A stretch of 7,097 nucleotides of DNA, taken from NCBI GenBank assembly GCA_031256095.1, contig JAIRRG010000035.1, positions 1-7,097 on the forward strand. The letters run 5' to 3'. Below, piece by piece: positions 4,784-7,097 of this stretch. The notes under the pieces are model-generated. The model was given only the letters and a program-made list of their open reading frames with translations. It had not been told where the DNA came from and made no database searches. This stretch comes from Desulfobulbaceae bacterium. Lineage in GTDB: Bacteria > Desulfobacterota > Desulfobulbia > Desulfobulbales > Desulfocapsaceae. Position 1 is the stretch's first letter. The number at the start of each line of letters is the position of its first letter. The translations under genes were made by a program, and so were the position numbers.

Positions 4784-7097
4784 ATGAACAGACGGCGGTT
4801 TTTCAAACTCTGCGCTGGCGGTATGGCCGGTTCAACCATGGCCACGCTGGGCTTTGCCCCGGAACCGGCGCTGGCTGAGGCGCGGGCCTACAAAATTTCA
4901 CAAGCGAGGATGACCCGCAACACCTGTCCTTACTGTTCGGTCGGCTGCGGCCTGTTGATGTACAGCCGCGGCGACGGCGCCGGCAACAGCAAGGAACATA
5001 TCTTCCATATTGAGGGCGATCCCGACCATCCGGTCAGCCGCGGCGCCCTGTGCCCGAAGGCGGCCGGTCTCGTTGATCTCGTCAACAGCAAATACCGCCT
5101 GCGCTATCCGATGGTGCGCGAGGCGGGCGCCAAGGAGTGGAAGCGCCTTTCCTGGCGCGAGGCCCTGAGCCGCATTGCCCGCCACATGAAAGAGGATCGC
5201 GACGCCAACTTCGTCGAGAAGAACGCCCAGGGCGTTACCGTCAACCGCTACACCACCACCGGCATGTTCGCCTGCACCTCATCGAGCAACGAGACGGGTT
5301 TTTTGACGCTAAAGCTGGCCCGTGCCCTGGGGATGGTCTGCCTCGATCACGTCGCCCGCATCTGACACGCGCCAACGGTGGCAGGTCTTGCCCCCTCGTT
5401 TGGCCGCGGCGCCATGACCAACCATTGGGTTGACATCAAAAACGCCAATCTTATTCTCGTCATGGGCGGCAACGCCGCCGAAGCCCATCCGGTTGGCTTC
5501 CGTTGGGCGATTGACGCCAAGATCCACAATAAAGCCAAGATCCTCGTCGTCGATCCCCGCTTCACGCGGTCGGCGGCGGTGGCCGACGAACACGTCCGTT
5601 TGCGTCCCGGCACCGACATCGCCTTTTTGAACGGCGTCATCAACTTTTTGATAGCGAATGAAACCTATCAGAAAGAATATGTCCGCGAATACACCAACGC
5701 CACCTTCCTCATCCGTGACGATTTCGCCTTTACCGACGGCCTGTTCAGCGGCTGGGACGCAACCAGCAAACAGTACGACAAATCGTCGTGGAACTATCAG
5801 CTTGATGACCAAGGCTTCGCCAAGCGCGACCTGACCATGCAGGATCCCCGCTGCGTGTGGAATCTTTTGCAAGCGCATGTCAGCCGCTACACGCCGGAGA
5901 TGGTGGCCCGCGTCTGCGGCACGCCGCAAGAGGATTTTCTCAAAGCCTGTCAGATGATCGCCGAGACCGCCGCCCCGGACAAAACCATGACCTCGCTCTA
6001 TGCCCTGGGCTGGACCGAGCACACCGTCGGCTCACAGAACATCCGGGCCATGGCCGTCATCCAGCTCATGCTTGGCAACATCGGTATGCCCGGCGGCGGC
6101 ATCAACGCTCTTCGCGGTCATACCAATGTCCAGGGAATAACTGATATTGGCAGCATGGCCAGCGCCCTTCCCGGCTATCTGGCCTTGCCCAATGAAAAAC
6201 AGCCCGACCTCAAATCGTATCTGGCCGCCGTCACCCCGAAGGCCACGGCCCAGGGTCAGGTCAATTACTGGAGCAATTATCCGAAATTCATGGTCAGTTT
6301 CCTAAAAAGCCTGTACGGCGACAAGGCGACAGTGGACAACGATTTCCACTACGACTGGCTGCCGAAGATGGACAAGCTCTACGACACCATGCGCTTCATC
6401 GATATGATGGAAAATGGCGAAGTCAACGGCTTTCTTGTCCAGGGCTACAACCTCGTCGCCTCGATGCCAAACACGAACAAGAGCATCCGGGCCCTGTCGA
6501 AGCTGAAATTTTTGGTGGTCATCGACCCGATGGATTGCGAGACCGCCAACTTTTGGCGCAACGAAGGCGAGTACAATGATGTTGACAGCGGTCGGATTCA
6601 GACCGAGGTGTTCAACCTGCCGTCAAGTTGTTTTGCCGAGGAGGAAGGTTCAATCACCAACTCCGGGCGCTGGCTGCAATGGCACTGGAAGGGGGCCGAT
6701 CCGCCCGGCGAGGGCAAGGGCGATAGCGGCGTCATCGCCGAAATCATGATGGAACTGCGCGAGCTGTACGAAAAGGAAGGGGGCACCGGCAAAGACTCTT
6801 TCCTCGGCATGAGCTGGAACTATTCCCAACCGCGCGATCCCGACGCCGCGGAAGTCGCCAGAGAGATCAACGGCAAGGCCTTGGCTGATCAGACTGATAA
6901 AGATGGCAAAGTCATCCTGAAAAAGGGGCAGCAGGTGGCGAGTTTTGCCCAACTGAAAGACGATGGCAGCACCGCCTCCGGCTGCTGGATTTACGCCGGT
7001 TGCTGGACCGAGGCCGGCAACCAGATGGCGCGGCGCGACAACGCCGACCCGTCCGGCCTTGGCAACCATCTTGGCTGGTCGTGGGCCTGGCCGCTGA
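4784..7097 (+). CDS. fdnG: Formate dehydrogenase-N alpha subunit, selenocysteine-containing (3' end beyond window)
   Basis: One frame runs from 4784 to the window edge (771 codons) if the UGA at 5363-5365 is read as selenocysteine. It follows E. coli FdnG/FdoG closely over its whole length; that family has about 1015 residues, so roughly the last quarter is missing. It starts with a Tat signal, NRRRFFK then CAGGMAG (2-16), with likely cleavage after ALA (31), so it is exported folded to the periplasm. A 4Fe-4S site is formed by Cys48, Cys51, Cys55 and Cys90, followed by Lys92. Sec194 is followed directly by His195, and Arg444 in LRGHTNVQG matches the second active-site Arg of the family. The enzyme oxidises formate to CO2 at a bis-MGD molybdenum or tungsten centre and passes electrons through FdnH and FdnI to quinone, or to a cytochrome in some anaerobes. 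No frameshift or second stop is seen after the UGA. It is transcribed divergently from the pilin genes. The fdoG paralogue name would fit equally well. Confidence 0.95.
5363..5404 (+). promoter_or_regulatory. Selenocysteine UGA codon with bacterial SECIS-like hairpin
   Basis: The TGA at 5363-5365 sits where E. coli FdnG has Sec196, in the context VARI-U-HAPTVAGLAP. Directly after it GGCA (5380-5383) and TGCC (5389-5392) close on the loop GGTCT (5384-5388), the same GGUCU loop as in the E. coli fdhF element that SelB recognises. A T at 5379 is bulged, as in fdhF, and G5378 pairs with C5393. A lower stem GCCAACG (5371-5377) pairs with CGTTTGGC (5397-5404) with one bulged T. SelB bound here would deliver Sec-tRNA to the UGA, so the organism should encode selA, selB, selC and selD elsewhere. 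Confidence 0.9.

Noticed and set aside
5309..6022. 237-codon open frame on the minus strand
   Set aside because: It lies fully antisense to the conserved fdnG frame, and its composition reflects the GC-rich third positions of fdnG.
6650..7069. 139-codon open frame on the minus strand
   Set aside because: It is also a mirror of fdnG, with no recognisable motif or ribosome site.
7095..7097. TGA at the very end of the window as the fdnG stop
   Set aside because: It is out of frame: the last full codon is CTG 7094-7096, and the family has about 240 more residues.

Overview
The window looks like a proteobacterial-type chromosome segment. It carries a type IV minor-pilin/PilY1 cluster on the minus strand and, divergent to it, the 5' three quarters of a selenocysteine-containing formate dehydrogenase-N alpha subunit on the plus strand. 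Type IV pili with PilY1, a Tat-exported selenoprotein formate dehydrogenase and moderately GC-rich genes separated by AT-rich spacers fit an anaerobic or facultative respirer. Desulfobacterota (Deltaproteobacteria) is my first guess and Gammaproteobacteria the alternative; the sequence alone does not settle it.

Minus strand, in order of transcription. A possible 55-codon small ORF (4368-4201) overlaps the next start as ATGA. It is followed by fimT/fimU-like prepilin (4204-3665), then a 237-bp AT-rich gap holding a nested inverted-repeat element of the CATTGCGAG type (core 3473-3559, outer arms 3447-3585). After the gap come pilW (3421 or 3427 to 2606), pilV (2596-1976), pilX (1962-1270) and the N-terminal 384 residues of pilY1 (1154 to the window edge). 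pilW, pilV and pilX are 9-13 bp apart and surely one operon; pilY1 follows after 115 bp. Together these proteins would form the pilus-tip priming complex with the PilY1 adhesin/mechanosensor at its end. FimT, PilW, PilV and PilY1 each carry a DxNxNG-like calcium-loop motif.

Plus strand. After a divergent, AT-rich, structured spacer (4369-4783) comes fdnG/fdoG-like formate dehydrogenase (4784 to beyond 7097). It has a Tat signal, a 4Fe-4S motif and an in-frame UGA at 5363-5365 followed by a bacterial SECIS-like hairpin. A standard gene caller would split this gene at the UGA. The iron-sulfur and cytochrome b subunits are presumably downstream of the window.

The window is mostly made of known families. 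The parts that deserve a second look are the small coupled ORF, the recurring calcium loops, the 15-bp in-frame tandem repeat in pilY1, the inverted-repeat element and the regulatory-looking spacer in front of fdnG.
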